A stretch of DNA of 64,000 bases from Branchipolynoe longqiensis (lineage: Eukaryota > Annelida > Polychaeta > Phyllodocida > Polynoidae): contig CM059187.1 of the NCBI GenBank assembly GCA_030323885.1, positions 85,512,614-85,576,613 of the forward strand, read 5' to 3'. Shown piece by piece: positions 43,545 through 52,975 of this stretch. Every line of letters starts with the position of its first letter. The first letter of the stretch is position 1. Made by a program: the position numbers and the translations under genes. The notes below the pieces were generated by a model. The model was not told the DNA's origin, did not search any database, and was given only the letters and a program-made list of their open reading frames with translations.

Positions 43545-43695
43545 TGCTCAGTGTCAGGATAATGTGACTGAGTGGGATATCAGTTCATGGTGCCACCAGT
43601 TTAATTCCCCTATGAAGTTGGCACGAGTGCACATTGTCAGAAGTCGGTACCCGTCCTGATGTGACTTTAGATATTGCCAAGACATAAAACTCCAA
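43545..43695 (+). mobile_element. SINE S1 copy, 3' part
   Basis: 'gctcagtgtcaggataatgt', 'gactgagtgggatatcag', 'cccgtcctgatgtgac' and 'gacataaaactccaacaatc' match the S1 body and 3' end. The head is missing. Confidence 0.65.
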
Positions 43696-43763
43696 CAATC
43701 AACCACCCACCCTGGTGACGACCATTGGAATTAAGCCGAACCCATATCAACAGAACAATAATA

Positions 43764-44636
43764 ACATATATGAGCCTGTCTCAAAAGGTGATAACTCTTC
43801 TTTTTTGTTGTTCTTTGTAACGATTGACACAAAACAGCACAGAAATGGTAACACTGAAAACATAAGGACATTCTGCAAATAAATATGTATTCTATTGGGA
43901 TTATGATACACCATGTAAAAAACAAATCAGTTTATCCTGAGTAAATGCATATGCATATAGTACCTTGCTCACTACAATGGACAATGTTTTGTCCCATATT
44001 GCTTAGCACCTTTTGACAGGTAGGGGCCACGCCTTGGATTTCAAAACGTCTTGAAAAAGCAAGACGTTTTGAAAAACCAAGACAGTATACATATAGAAAC
44101 AAATAGGGGTGACCTGTCACAGTCTGCAACTACTTTAATATTGAAGATGGAACCTAATAAACTAGATCATTAGAATGGGTGTACGTAGCTCTTCAAAGTT
44201 TCTATGAAGAAAATGCTCCTGTCTATAATATGTTCATAATATTCAATTAAAACTACATTAAAATAAAGAGATAATCTTATTTTGCCTATGACATTGTGAT
44301 GCTTGTATGCTGGAATTAGTCATTTTTACTGGTAAACTACCATGGTCTATTTAAAAAAGCACTTTTCTTAAAATCAAAATGCTGGACATAGTTAATGAGA
44401 AATAACCAAGAATATGAACAAATCATGATGAGTGGTATCATATAAGCCATTCCTCTAATGTACACAGAGGCAGATGGGTTGTTGTTTTAGCAGTCTACAC
44501 AAGGATGGCCACTGGAGATGGGTGTGGGTGTGTGTGTGGCTGTGGGTGCAGAATGGGAGTTCTCTCTGTGTGGTATATCCACCACACAGTATATGTGTAT
44601 GTGCATATACACAAAGACATATCTATATATATATAT
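43764..44636 (+). repeat. Outer left arm of the giant palindrome (segment A plus TA microsatellite)
   Basis: From 'catatatgagcctgtctc' this segment matches the complement of 54,800-55,378 (right arm) up to the 'acacaaggatggccactgg' block at 44,497. It then enters a GTGTGGGTGTG and TA-rich microsatellite (44,520-44,636). A 234-bp TIR element (43,782-44,015) interrupts only this arm. At 44,637 the arm is broken by the Ngaro element and resumes at 51,089. Confidence 0.75.
43782..44015. mobile_element. 234-bp inverted-repeat element inside segment A
   Basis: Ends are CAAAAGGTGATAA and, on the complement, CAAAAGGTGCTAA. The right arm of the palindrome lacks it and reads 'tgtctcaaacaggtag' there, which acts as an empty site. 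The interior is AT-rich and non-coding. I could not define a target duplication. Confidence 0.55.
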
Positions 44637-44862
44637 TCACGTGTATATCCTCGATATGCCGGTGTAGGTGAAGTGCAGTGCCTCCCCCATGTGTTCTGGG
44701 AATTATTGAAGCATTGGTCCCGGTGGGTTCGAATCCCCTAGGTGGCGCCTCCGCCCCCCTCCTCCTCCCCTTCCCTGGGGTTCTGGAATCGGTGGACCCA
44801 CTTCTGCCTTGGATGTCACCGGAACCAGTCACCTCCCTCCCCTGCTCTGCCTGTGGTTTTTC
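44637..44862 (+). repeat. Ngaro split direct repeat A1
   Basis: From 'tcacgtgtatatcctcgata' to 'gctctgcctgtggttttt'. It matches A2 at 49,750-49,818 plus 50,784-50,945. It contains GGTGGGTTCGAATCC, a perfect match to a tRNA B box. Confidence 0.85.
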
Positions 44863-44869
44863 TGCTGTG

Positions 44870-45335
44870 CATGTCTTCTCAGTCTATGTCAACTAACTAT
44901 CACGGAGGAACTGTCTGCATTACTGTGAGTTTGGAGCATTATTAATAACTTGAACTAGCAATGTGGTTATTTTATCGGCCGCAATGAACTTTAATAGTTG
45001 CTAGCATGTGTTCAACCGGCACCATTTTGCTGTCATGGGAAAGGAGTCATGTCTTCTCACTCTTTGCCAACTAACTATCGCGAGTGAACTGTCTGCATTA
45101 CTGTGAGTTAGAGCATTATTAATAAGCCAAACTAGCAGGTTTGGTTATTTTGTCGACCACAATGAACTTTAACTGTCACTAGCACTTGTTCAACCGGCAT
45201 CATTTTGCTGTCACGGAAGAAAAACAAAATCATGTCGTCTCACTCTATGCCAACAAACTATCGCGGAGGAACTGTCTGCAATACTGTGAATGTGGAGCAT
45301 TATTAGTAGGCTGAACTAGCGACATTTTGTGTACA
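44870..45335 (+). repeat. Leader tandem repeats of the Ngaro element (~180 bp x 2.6)
   Basis: 'catgtcttctcactctatgc' starts units at 44,870, 45,048 and 45,231, and 'gaactgtctgcattactgtg' recurs in each. The third unit is partial. They lie between A1 and the gag-like gene and may have a promoter or packaging role; that is inference. A shorter motif 'cggacattttgtgtacattt' recurs at 45,318 and 45,440. Confidence 0.8.
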
Positions 45336-45609
45336 TTTCGCCAAGAACCACAGCTAAGTAATACATTGGTTAGTACTTGTGGAAGTAGTGGCGGACATTT
45401 TGTACTGCCGGTGGCCGGTGTGGCGTGCAAGGTCGGAGGCGGACATTTTGTGTACATTTCGCCAGCACACAGTGAGGCAGCTGATATTGTGATATGCTAG
45501 TATATTGAAGTCACATTCATGTTATTTGGTTAGACTGAGTTGGATCCAAGTCATTTCGCCACTAATTCGTCGATGGCTGACCCGTTTCTTTACCGTATCA
45601 TTCTGCCAC

Positions 45610-46621
45610 ATGCCTGACCCATACTGTGGGCCTTGTGGGATGGCACATCCAAAACCGGTGAACGCAAAGTGTAAGCGCAGTGAGTCACATTCTACTCATT
45701 CTACTCGTGCTGGTGCAGATATGGCTGAGAAAGAAAAGGCAGTAAAGGCAGAGCGTAAGACGGGCGAGAAGCTTCAGCCGGGACCAGCTGTGTTGTTTGA
45801 GGACGGAGCTTTCAGCGATGAGGAACGTGTATTAGAAGGTAGGCTGCATCTAGTGGAACGGCGCAAACGGTTGGCGACAATGACAGCAAAAACCAGGCAG
45901 TTGGAGGAGCAGGTGCAGAATTTGGAGTTGACAGATAAGGAGAGCCGTTCGAGACCGAAATCGAAGACAACGAGGCGCCATCGCCGGCGAACTCGTTCGT
46001 CATCGGGCTCGTCCAGTGACCGAACCCCAAGCCGCGAACGCATGTTGAAAAGTAAGTGGTTGCTGAAACACCATACGAAAGACCACAAAAACGTCGCAAA
46101 ATTGAACCCACACGAATTGATTGAGGCAAATTGTCGGTGGATTTTGGGCTTTGAAGACGCATCGTTAGACGACTGCAGGCGTGTAATTCAACACATTGCC
46201 TATATATCGAGTAAAGCTTGCGCAGATAGATTTTTGTATTCGGCTCATGTCGGTTATGATAATTCTGTGAGAAAAGACGCGTTGAAGACCGGCTTCGAAG
46301 CTTTCGGCGCTGGAGCAGCAGAGCACGCGTTGTATCATTACGCGTTCGAAAATATTCGAGCGAAGACATGCGGATCATCGATCGAACGCTATTAAAGACG
46401 AATGCCAGGCGGGACAGGTTGCCCTCTAGTGCGACTGGCGGCCGGCGAACGGGCCTACTATACAAAAAAAGAAGATCGACGCGTTAAAACGACCGCAGCC
46501 AGGCTACGCGTACAATAAGGACACCGGTTGCCCTTCTACGTCTGCGGACTGCACGTACGGCCACTGGTGTTCGAAATGTGGCTCTACTTCTCATAAATCA
46601 TTATTGTGTAAAAAAGAATGA
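45610..46621 (+). pseudogene. Gag-like protein of the Ngaro element (frameshifted)
   Basis: This corresponds to the structural protein that packages the retrotransposon RNA. The frame starts at M-P-D-P-Y-C-G-P-C-G (45,610) and runs to a stop at 46,395. A charged, arginine/serine-rich middle (R-R-H-R-R-R-T-R-S-S-S-G-S-S near residue 120) is followed by a helical region. After 46,395 the reading continues in other frames (A-I-K-D-E-C-Q-A-G-Q-V-A-L, then R-L-A-A-G-E-R-A-Y-Y) and ends in a zinc-knuckle-like C-T-Y-G-H-W-C-S-K-C-G-S-T-S-H with a stop at 46,621. At least two frameshifts therefore break the gene. The knuckle is a standard nucleic-acid-binding end for gag. A start upstream at 45,505 would be non-AUG and is less likely. 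Confidence 0.7.
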
Positions 46622-46684
46622 TTCGCAACTTCAGTTGACCGCCAGTCTGGCTACACGCCAGCCAATTGTTTTGCTGAGGTACTA

Positions 46685-48028
46685 GTGAATTCGTTTGGGG
46701 ACTGCCCTATAGTTAGCGACCGGGTCACTGAAGTTTCTCTAGTTGCGTCAAATATTCAAGACTTTCCGGTGGAAGTGGCAGCCATTGCTGGCCAGCCTAT
46801 TTTTGAGTTACCCGCTACTGCACTCATGAGTGCCCGTAATGTTCCGATTACTCATATGTCGAGTAATGACCTAGTTCCGCCTGGCTGCGTTCTACCGTTG
46901 GCCGACTGGCTAACAATCACCAACTGTGGGACTTACTTAGAACTTTCTGCTATGGACGGTTCACATAATGACAATATTAAAACATTTAAAATATTAGCTC
47001 TTTGTAATACAGGTCAGTGTGCCTGCGTTCATTTTATTGCAGAATGTTCAACACAGTTAAAACCATGCTGTCTGTTTTGTGAATTATGTTTCAGAGGTGC
47101 TTTGGACTGGAACTGGTCTTATATTTTACATGGTATTATTTTTGGTTTCCACGTGATGGATGTTAGCTGTTCCAGTCAGTATTCGGCTCCGTCCTCATTT
47201 AAATTAAGTGCAGAGGAGAATTCATTTATTCAGAATAAACTGTTGCAGGAGTTGCAGTCGGGTTATATCAGTCCGGCTACGCGTCGCCCGGACTGCATCC
47301 ATAATGTGTTTTGTGTCCCTAAGTCGAGCTTGGGATACAGGTTGGTGGTCGACTGTTCTAAGCCCTATGAAAATTGTGTAAATAATTATGTTAGTGAAGT
47401 AGCACATACTTTTTCCTATAAGGGGCTCGATTCGTTAGTCAGTCAAATGGCCAAAGGTGATTACATTGCTATCACAGACATTAGCAATGCATACCGGTCG
47501 ATTGCTATACATCCTATCGACCGTCCTAGACAGGGATTTTGTTTTAATCTGGGTAATGGCTTGCAGATGTTTGTAGACAATCGTATGTGTATGGGCCTTT
47601 CTTCGAGTCCATACATTTTTACACAAATTGGTGACTTTATCGTCCGTTGTGCAATGCGACGGGGCGTAAAATCGGTGATTAATTATTTAGACGATTTTGC
47701 TATCCTTGGTGTAACTGAGGAAGCATGTCTTACAAACCAGGCTATAATTATGGCAATTTTGCGCCACTTAGGCTTCTTCGGGAATTTTTCAAAATTAAAA
47801 TCGCCATCTCAATGTACACATTTTCTAGGCATAGAAGTTGATACGGTAGCCTTGCAATTGTGCTTACTGTCAGATAAAATTCAAAAAATTAAAGCACATT
47901 TAGAACCTTTCTTGCATATGCGTAAAGCTACAAGGCACCAATTGGAGTCACTCGCAGGTCGGTTGGCACACTGTGCCACAGTGGTGCGTGGAGGGCGGTC
48001 GTTTGTGGTAGAATATATGACGCCATAG
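46685..48028 (+). pseudogene. Reverse transcriptase of the Ngaro element
   Basis: RNA-directed DNA polymerase. Residue numbers are from the start of the open frame; no AUG fixes the true start. Residues 143-160 (N-W-S-Y-I-L-H-G-I-I-F-G-F) precede the polymerase, as in DIRS-order elements. The fingers contain Y-R-L-V-V-D-C-S-K-P (218-227). Motif A is T-D-I-S-N-A-Y-R (Asp 265), motif B M-G-L-S-S-S-P-Y, and motif C Y-L-D-D (334-337) with both catalytic aspartates intact. The thumb ends in L-A-G-R-L-A-H-C-A-T-V-V-R-G-G-R. A cysteine-rich patch lies at 107-135. A single-base frameshift near 48,000 makes the frame stop at 48,028. The reading continues in the next frame (G-R-I-Y-D-A-I-G-A-L) towards RNase H, with a TGA at 48,091 where tryptophan is expected. 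Confidence 0.85.
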
Positions 48029-48600
48029 GGGCATTAAAGCGTCCCTACTACCGCCTACATTTGACGACCCTCTTCCGGGAGGAGATACTTTGATGGTTAA
48101 CATTCATAGATCAGTTCAATGGTTATGCAAAAATGTTGGATGAACACGCCTCTGTGTTTTCAGTGTATACGGATGCATCAAATTTTGGGTTTGGTTCACT
48201 TTACCTTGAGGATTGGACAGTGGGTGCATTCAGTGACCTCGACTCTGTCGAATTGGCATTGGAGTTAGGTCATCACTTTTCGGCATCTTGTGACGCGTGC
48301 GCAGACGCACACATTAATATAAGGGAGATGTGGGCGATTATGGCAAGCTCAGCTCACTGGCAATCCGCCTGGCAAGATCGATCGATTATTTTCGTTACCG
48401 ACAGTAAGGTAGTCCAGGCAGCCCTGAATTCGGGCAAGTCAAAGAATAAAATAATAATGAACTGGGTTAAGCAATTATTCTGAGCCTCCTGCACGTATAA
48501 TTTTGACATATCGTCGGTATATATTCAAAGTAAAAGCAACGTCGTTACAGATGCGTTAAGCAGGTGGTCGGATAGCGCAGCTAGGGCACGTCTGAGGTAG
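48029..48600 (+). pseudogene. RNase H domain of the Ngaro element
   Basis: Degrades the RNA strand of the RNA:DNA hybrid. The open part starts at the AUG at 48,133. The acidic residues are all present: V-Y-T-D-A-S (near 48,163), I-R-E-M-W (near 48,322), F-V-T-D-S-K (near 48,394) and V-T-D-A-L-S-R (near 48,545). Two in-frame TGA codons (48,091 and 48,481) break the chain, both where related proteins would have tryptophan. It continues the RT frame after the frameshift near 48,000, so RT and RNase H were one polyprotein. Confidence 0.75.
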
Positions 48601-48686
48601 GCAGACGCGACAAACAGACTCTGTTCCAGTCATTTGTTTGCCGATTGAACTTACTCGCATCATCCTTAACACTAATTAATTTCTAG
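48597..48686 (+). other. Intron-like GT...AG interval between RNase H and YR
   Basis: CTGAG-GTAGGC at the left and a 'ccttaacactaattaatttctag' right border (branch-like CTAAT, then TTTCTAG ending 48,686), 90 bp long. It sits at the same place as the 82-bp interval in the decayed element at 1,019-1,100. Joining does not put the two frames in register, so it may separate cistrons or be chance. Confidence 0.25.
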
Positions 48687-48688
48687 GC

Positions 48689-49633
48689 TTGCACCACGAC
48701 ATGAGGCTTTTGCAACAGCAGTACTACACGCCTAGTTCCATCTTGACGCGTAGCACCCAAGTACGCACCTACATGCGGTTCATTGACGAGTTTGACGGTC
48801 TGCTTCGTCCCACTCCATGTCCGCCGACGCAAGTCGCATTATATATAACTTGGTTATCCAAATTTTTAAGATACTCTTCACTGACCAATTATTTAAGTGC
48901 GTTAACTTTTTGTTTAAAGGCTGAAGGACTAGAGGCAATTGATTATCAATCACACATTATTAAAACTGTCCTCGGGGGAGCCAAACGCAAATTAGGGTGC
49001 GCAGTTGAAACAGCTGCTCCTATATTGCCAAAAGAGTTGATAACTATTTTTTCCTATTTTTCATCCTCCCCCAGGCATACTGCCACCAGAGCGGCGCTTT
49101 TGACGGGATTTTGTGGGTTATTAAGAAAATATCAGATTACAGCTTCCGATTCTATGCTTTTGCGAAAAGATTTTAAATTCTATGACTGGGGGGTCATTCT
49201 AACGATCAGGAAGTCAAAAACTATCCAGTTCCACCAGCGGGAACTGTTATTGCCTATCGTAAAAGTGGCGAACATTGATTTGTGTGCTGTTCACTGGTTA
49301 TCTAAGCACTTTGAAGACTGGCCGGCATCTGATGACGCACCGGCGTTTTTGGTACCGTCTTCGGACGGAATTTTGTCCGCATTATCGTACGAGGCTTTAC
49401 AGTCCTCCACTAAGTATTTTGCAGCACTTGCTGGTCTCAATCCTGAGCATTATTCATGCCATTCTTTACGTAGAGGTGGTTGTACCTTTTTGGCCATGCA
49501 GGGGGCTTCTTTGGAGGAGATCAAAACCGGGGGGGATTGGGCTTCGGACACAGTTTTCAAATACATCTGCTCGCCCTTGTCCGAGCGTATTTTGGCTGAT
49601 ATGTGTGTCGCGACGGCCCTCGTGACGACTTAG
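48689..49633 (+). CDS. Tyrosine recombinase of the Ngaro element
   Basis: Integrates the circular cDNA by site-specific strand exchange. About 314 codons are open; the first AUG is at 48,701 (M-R-L-L-Q-Q-Q-Y-Y). An N-terminal core-binding region (residues 10-105) is followed by the catalytic domain. The expected residues are all present: Arg 146 (G-L-L-R-K), Lys in R-K-S-K-T-I-Q (173-180), H-S-L-R-R (His 258, Arg 261), Trp 284 (G-G-D-W) and the nucleophile Tyr 292 (V-F-K-Y-I). Length and order fit the family. It is the only gene of this element still uninterrupted, so the enzyme could be active in trans; there is no direct evidence of expression. B1 follows 17 bp after the stop. Confidence 0.85.
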   Translation: MHHDMRLLQQQYYTPSSILTRSTQVRTYMRFIDEFDGLLRPTPCPPTQVALYITWLSKFLRYSSLTNYLSALTFCLKAEGLEAIDYQSHIIKTVLGGAKRKLGCAVETAAPILPKELITIFSYFSSSPRHTATRAALLTGFCGLLRKYQITASDSMLLRKDFKFYDWGVILTIRKSKTIQFHQRELLLPIVKVANIDLCAVHWLSKHFEDWPASDDAPAFLVPSSDGILSALSYEALQSSTKYFAALAGLNPEHYSCHSLRRGGCTFLAMQGASLEEIKTGGDWASDTVFKYICSPLSERILADMCVATALVTT

Positions 49634-49650
49634 TGGCTGGGTGGACGGGT

Positions 49651-49749
49651 CCTTGGCGCCTTGCCCAGCCCAAAGACAGTCATGCAACGAGCATTTGTAA
49701 AATAAATACTGTACTCGCCCTTTTGTTGTTGGGTTGCTGCCTTCACTAC
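49651..49749 (+). repeat. Ngaro split direct repeat B1
   Basis: 'cccagcccaaagacagtcat' to 'ggttgctgccttcactac'. Contains AATAAATA (about 49,700), a possible poly(A) signal. Matches B2 at 50,984-51,088 with two differences in the last 84 bp. Confidence 0.9.
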
Positions 49750-49818
49750 TCACTTGTATATCCTCGATATGCCAGTGTAGGTGAAGTGCAGTGCCTCCCC
49801 CTGGTGTTCTGGGAATTA

Positions 49819-50783
49819 CCTAATGGTTAGAAGAGATTCACATCTCCTATCACTTATGTACAGAAGAGCCAGAGATACCCAATATATAGAAAACACAAAA
49901 AGGAATACTAGACGGGCAGATTCCACTCTACTCAAAGTCCCCAAGCCTTCCACAAACAAACTAATTAAAGCACCAATTTACAAAGGCAGCATGATGTGGA
50001 ACAACCTACCAACCAGAACCAGGGCAGCGTCATCTTACCTAGAATTTAAAAACTCACTGAGAGAACATCGGATTGGGCAGGCCCTTATGCAGTTGCAGTA
50101 AAAGTATGTTCCATGGCGTCACCATACAGTAAGTGGCAGACCACCAAACCCTCAGCCTCGGTTTTCTCACCCCCCCCCCCCCCCCAGCCCCCACTTTTTT
50201 ATTTGTTGCTGTTCCTCTGTTATCTCCAGTCAACCATATACGATGACAGAGACAGTCCAGGTAAAAAAATGTAAAATTTAAGACCTAAATGCACTGGGAT
50301 TGGTCCCACTGCTTCACTGGTCACAGATGGTCCAGTGTACTATTAACAACTCCACCCAAACAACATAATTCATAAACTCAACATAACTAGCTTCATTAGA
50401 GTTACACTAGAATTTTTCCTAACAAACCAACATTTATATACCGCTTGCCTAGCTGCAACTGAACATTAAAACTTACTACAAGTTTACCAACTGAATACAG
50501 AAGATAACTTCTGCTTCCATTCTAAATACTATGTAAATACTCACATTGATCTGACTAATATTGATCTAGTTATGTGACACTACTGTACCATATTGTTATG
50601 GAACTTTGGGTTTCAGAATTTCATTGTGTTACATGGTGCAAATTGTCTATTCAACAGGCATTGTACACTTTATTCTATATACCTTTTGTGTAAATAACAC
50701 TGAATTGACAAATGGCTGGAAGACCAGTGCTTCGGCACTGACAAAAGACTTATTCAGCGGAATAAACATATTTACCAAAAAAA
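49819..50783 (+). mobile_element. 5'-truncated LINE inserted in A2
   Basis: 965 bp that are absent from A1, so A1 gives the exact empty site ('gggaattattgaagca'). It contains the last ~90 codons of a LINE ORF2, a 680-bp 3' UTR and a short A-rich end (ACCAAAAAAAA). There is no target duplication longer than 1 bp. A hairpin CAGTGC-TTCG-GCACTG (about 50,727-50,742) lies 40 bp from the 3' end, a typical position for reverse-transcriptase recognition. A shorter relative is at 40,540-40,770. Confidence 0.85.
49826..50101 (+). pseudogene. LINE ORF2 C-terminus (CR1/jockey-like)
   Basis: The frame reads R-R-D-S-H-L-L-S-L-M-Y-R-R-A, then T-R-R-A-D-S-T-L-L-K-V-P-K-P, I-Y-K-G-S-M-M-W-N-N-L-P and Y-L-E-F-K-N-S-L-R-E-H, and stops at 50,101. 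This is the conserved terminal block (R-R-x-x-H-L-L-x-L-M-Y ... S-x-x-Y-K-G-S-x-x-W-N-x-L-P ... F-K-x-x-L-x-x-H) of CR1/jockey-type LINE proteins. The polymerase and endonuclease are missing through 5' truncation. No stop or frameshift interrupts it. The family differs from the LINEs at 35.8 and 37.1 kb. Confidence 0.8.
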
Positions 50784-50983
50784 ATTGAAGCACTGGTCCC
50801 GGTGGGTTCGAATCCGCTAGGTGGCGCCTCCGCCCCCCTCCTCCTCCCCTTCCCTGGGGTTCTGGAATCGGTGGACCCACTTCTGACTTGGATGTCACCG
50901 GAACCAGTCACCTCCCTCCCTTGCTCTGCCTGTGGTTTTTTTTTTATTAGCTATATGTATTTGACTCATTGACTAAACATTGT

Positions 50984-51088
50984 AACTTGGTAGGGTGCCT
51001 TTCCCAGCCCAAAGACAGTCATGCAACGAGCGTTTGTAAAATAAATACTGTACTCGCCCTTTTGCTGTTGGGTTGCTGCCTTCACTAC
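50984..51088 (+). repeat. Ngaro split direct repeat B2 (3' end of element)
   Basis: Starts 'cttggtagggtgcctttccc' and ends 'gctgccttcactac' at 51,088, where TA microsatellite resumes. Same poly(A)-like AATAAATA as B1. Confidence 0.9.
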
Positions 51089-51345
51089 ATATATATATAT
51101 ATATATGTATATATATATGCACACAGATATATATATATATATATCTATATATATGCATATATATGCATAATTAGATACATATACACGCTGTTATGTGCAT
51201 ATATGTGCATGTATACTCGTATATATATATATGTGCATATATGTGTATATACGTATATATGCACCTGTATACGTGTATATATATGCATATATGCACATAT
51301 ATAATGTCCAAATATGTTTATAAACACATATATACACATATATGG
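51089..51345. repeat. TA-rich microsatellite, left arm (inner part)
   Basis: ATATAT with GCATATAT and CACATATA variants. It continues the microsatellite broken at 44,636. The counterpart in the right arm is 54,400-54,800. Confidence 0.85.
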
Positions 51346-51363
51346 GGGGATGGGGGGGGGGGG

Positions 51364-51980
51364 GTGGTAGGCTCCCAGTATGTGCTGGTACTGGTAGAAC
51401 CCCTATCCTCAAACTTAAAAACAAGATTTGGCAGCAGTCATGCCGCAATGACCATGACCCACATCCAGTTGTGTTGGTGTAACCCTGCTAGCTATATATG
51501 CCAGGGTAGGGGTTACCCCACCTGATACCTCCTTGCCCCCACCCCCCCACAAACAAAGTAAGACAACAGTCACACAGGAACACTGGTTTGCAACCCACAC
51601 CCCCACCAGTCCACCTCTAGCCACACCATGCTGGTCAGTCATGAATCAATGATGATGTGGTGATATTTATTTAAATGTTATTGAATTTATTTTCATATTT
51701 ATTTATTTATTATCCTTACTATTGAATTTTGTTCATATTATTCCTAGTCATGTTGATTGCTCATTATTCACATGCTTTCAGGACATCCCAGCATTCTGGC
51801 ACCAGTTGGACACTTATAGGTTGGATTTCTTCTGTAGCTCAGGTGGCAGAGTGTCGGTCTCAATAGCCGAGGGTAACCGGTTCGAATCTTGGAACCAAAT
51901 TTATATTTTTTTTTTTAAATGTCTTACTACTTTTATTGAATACATAAGTATATTAATATTAATAAATATGTCTTTACCTA
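51364..51980 (+). repeat. Palindrome segment B, left arm
   Basis: 'cagtatgtgctggtactggt' to 'aataaatatgtctttaccta'. It matches the complement of 53,441-54,125, about 85% alike with small indels. It contains the tRNA-like sequence at 51,829-51,893. Confidence 0.85.
51829..51893 (+). mobile_element. tRNA-like sequence (SINE head) in segment B, left arm
   Basis: TAGCTCAGGTGG (A box, 51,835) and GGTTCGAATCT (B box, 51,879) are near-perfect RNA polymerase III promoter blocks. The ends cannot form an acceptor stem. The mirror copy is at 53,600-53,668. Confidence 0.6.
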
Positions 51981-51982
51981 AC

Positions 51983-52975
51983 TCGACATTGCTCGACGTT
52001 ACCCGGCTTGACTTTACCCGGCTCGACTTTACCCGCCTCGACGTTACCCTCCTCGACATTACCCGCCTCGACGTTACCCACCTCGACGTTACCCGCCTCG
52101 ATGCTACCCGCCTGGAGGCTACCCACCTCGACGTTACCCACCTCAAAATTACCCACCATGATGTTACCTGCCTCCACTTTACGTGGCCCAACCTCACCTG
52201 CCCCGACTTCACCTGACCTGACTTCAAACAACTTGATTTCACCCGACTCGACTTCACTCAACTTGACTTCACCCAACCCGACTTCACCTGACCCGAGTTC
52301 GCCTGACCCGAGTTCACCAGACACAACTTTACCCGACCTGACTTTACACGACCCGACTTTACCCGATCCTACTTTACCCAACCCATATTTACCTGACCCC
52401 ACTCTACCCGACCCCACTTTACCTGACCCCACTTTATCCAACTCCACTTTACCCGACCCCACTTTACCCAACCCTACTTTCCCCGACCCTACTTTCCCCG
52501 ACCCCACTTAACCTGACCCGAGTTTACCTGACCCGACTTTACCCGACCCAAATTTACCCCACTCGACTTTACCCGACTCAACCTTACCCGCCTCGACCTT
52601 ACCCGCCTTGATGTTACCCGCCTCGACGTTACCCGTCTCGACGTTACCCGCCCCAACGTTATTCGCCTCGATGTTACCCGCCTCGACATTACCCACCTCG
52701 ACGTTACCCGCCTCGATGTTCCCTGTTACCTGCCTCGACTTTACACGAACTGACCCCACCCGACCCGACTTCACCCGACCCGACTTCAGCCAACTCGACT
52801 TCACCCGATTCACCTTCATCCGACTCATATGCGACCCGACCTCACCCGAGCCGACTTCACCCGGCCCGACTTCAGCCAACTCGACTTCACCCGACTCGAC
52901 TTCATCCGACTCATCTGACTCAACTTCACCCAACCCGACTTCACCCGACCAGACTTTCCCCGACCAGACTACGTA
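51983..52975 (+). repeat. 15-bp GACTTTACCCGACCC minisatellite, left half
   Basis: About 66 units of GACTTTACCCGACCC and the variant GACGTTACCCGCCTC, in patches. Every frame stays open because the unit is 15 bp (repeats such as S-T-L-P-A). At about 52,975 the strand flips to the complement. Confidence 0.95.

Larger units (their letters stand above)
49750..50945 (+). repeat. Ngaro split direct repeat A2, interrupted by a LINE
   Basis: A2 begins 'tcacttgtatatcctcgata', directly after B1, and is split at 49,818/50,784 by the LINE. The two parts together match A1 with about seven differences. Confidence 0.85.
44637..51088 (+). mobile_element. Ngaro-like tyrosine-recombinase retrotransposon, near full length
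   Basis: Order of parts: A1 (44,637-44,862), leader repeats, gag-like gene, RT-RNase H, tyrosine recombinase, B1 (49,651-49,749), A2 (49,750-50,945, split by a LINE), B2 (50,984-51,088). The A1...B1-A2-B2 split direct repeats plus a recombinase instead of a DDE integrase define the Ngaro/PAT branch of DIRS-order elements. A copies differ by about 3% and B copies by about 2%, so insertion was fairly recent. Both ends abut TA-rich microsatellite with no target duplication, as expected for recombinase-mediated integration. Without the LINE it is about 5.5 kb. The gag-like and RT-RNase H genes carry frameshifts and stops; the recombinase frame is open. Confidence 0.85.

Noticed and set aside
48597..48686. 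A firm intron call in the Ngaro element
   Set aside because: Splice signals look good, but joining does not restore the recombinase frame; kept only as a hypothesis.
51829..51893. Functional tRNA gene (also 4,256, 8,434, 22,320, 53,600)
   Set aside because: A and B boxes are good, but no acceptor stem or credible anticodon arm can be drawn; they belong to repeats.
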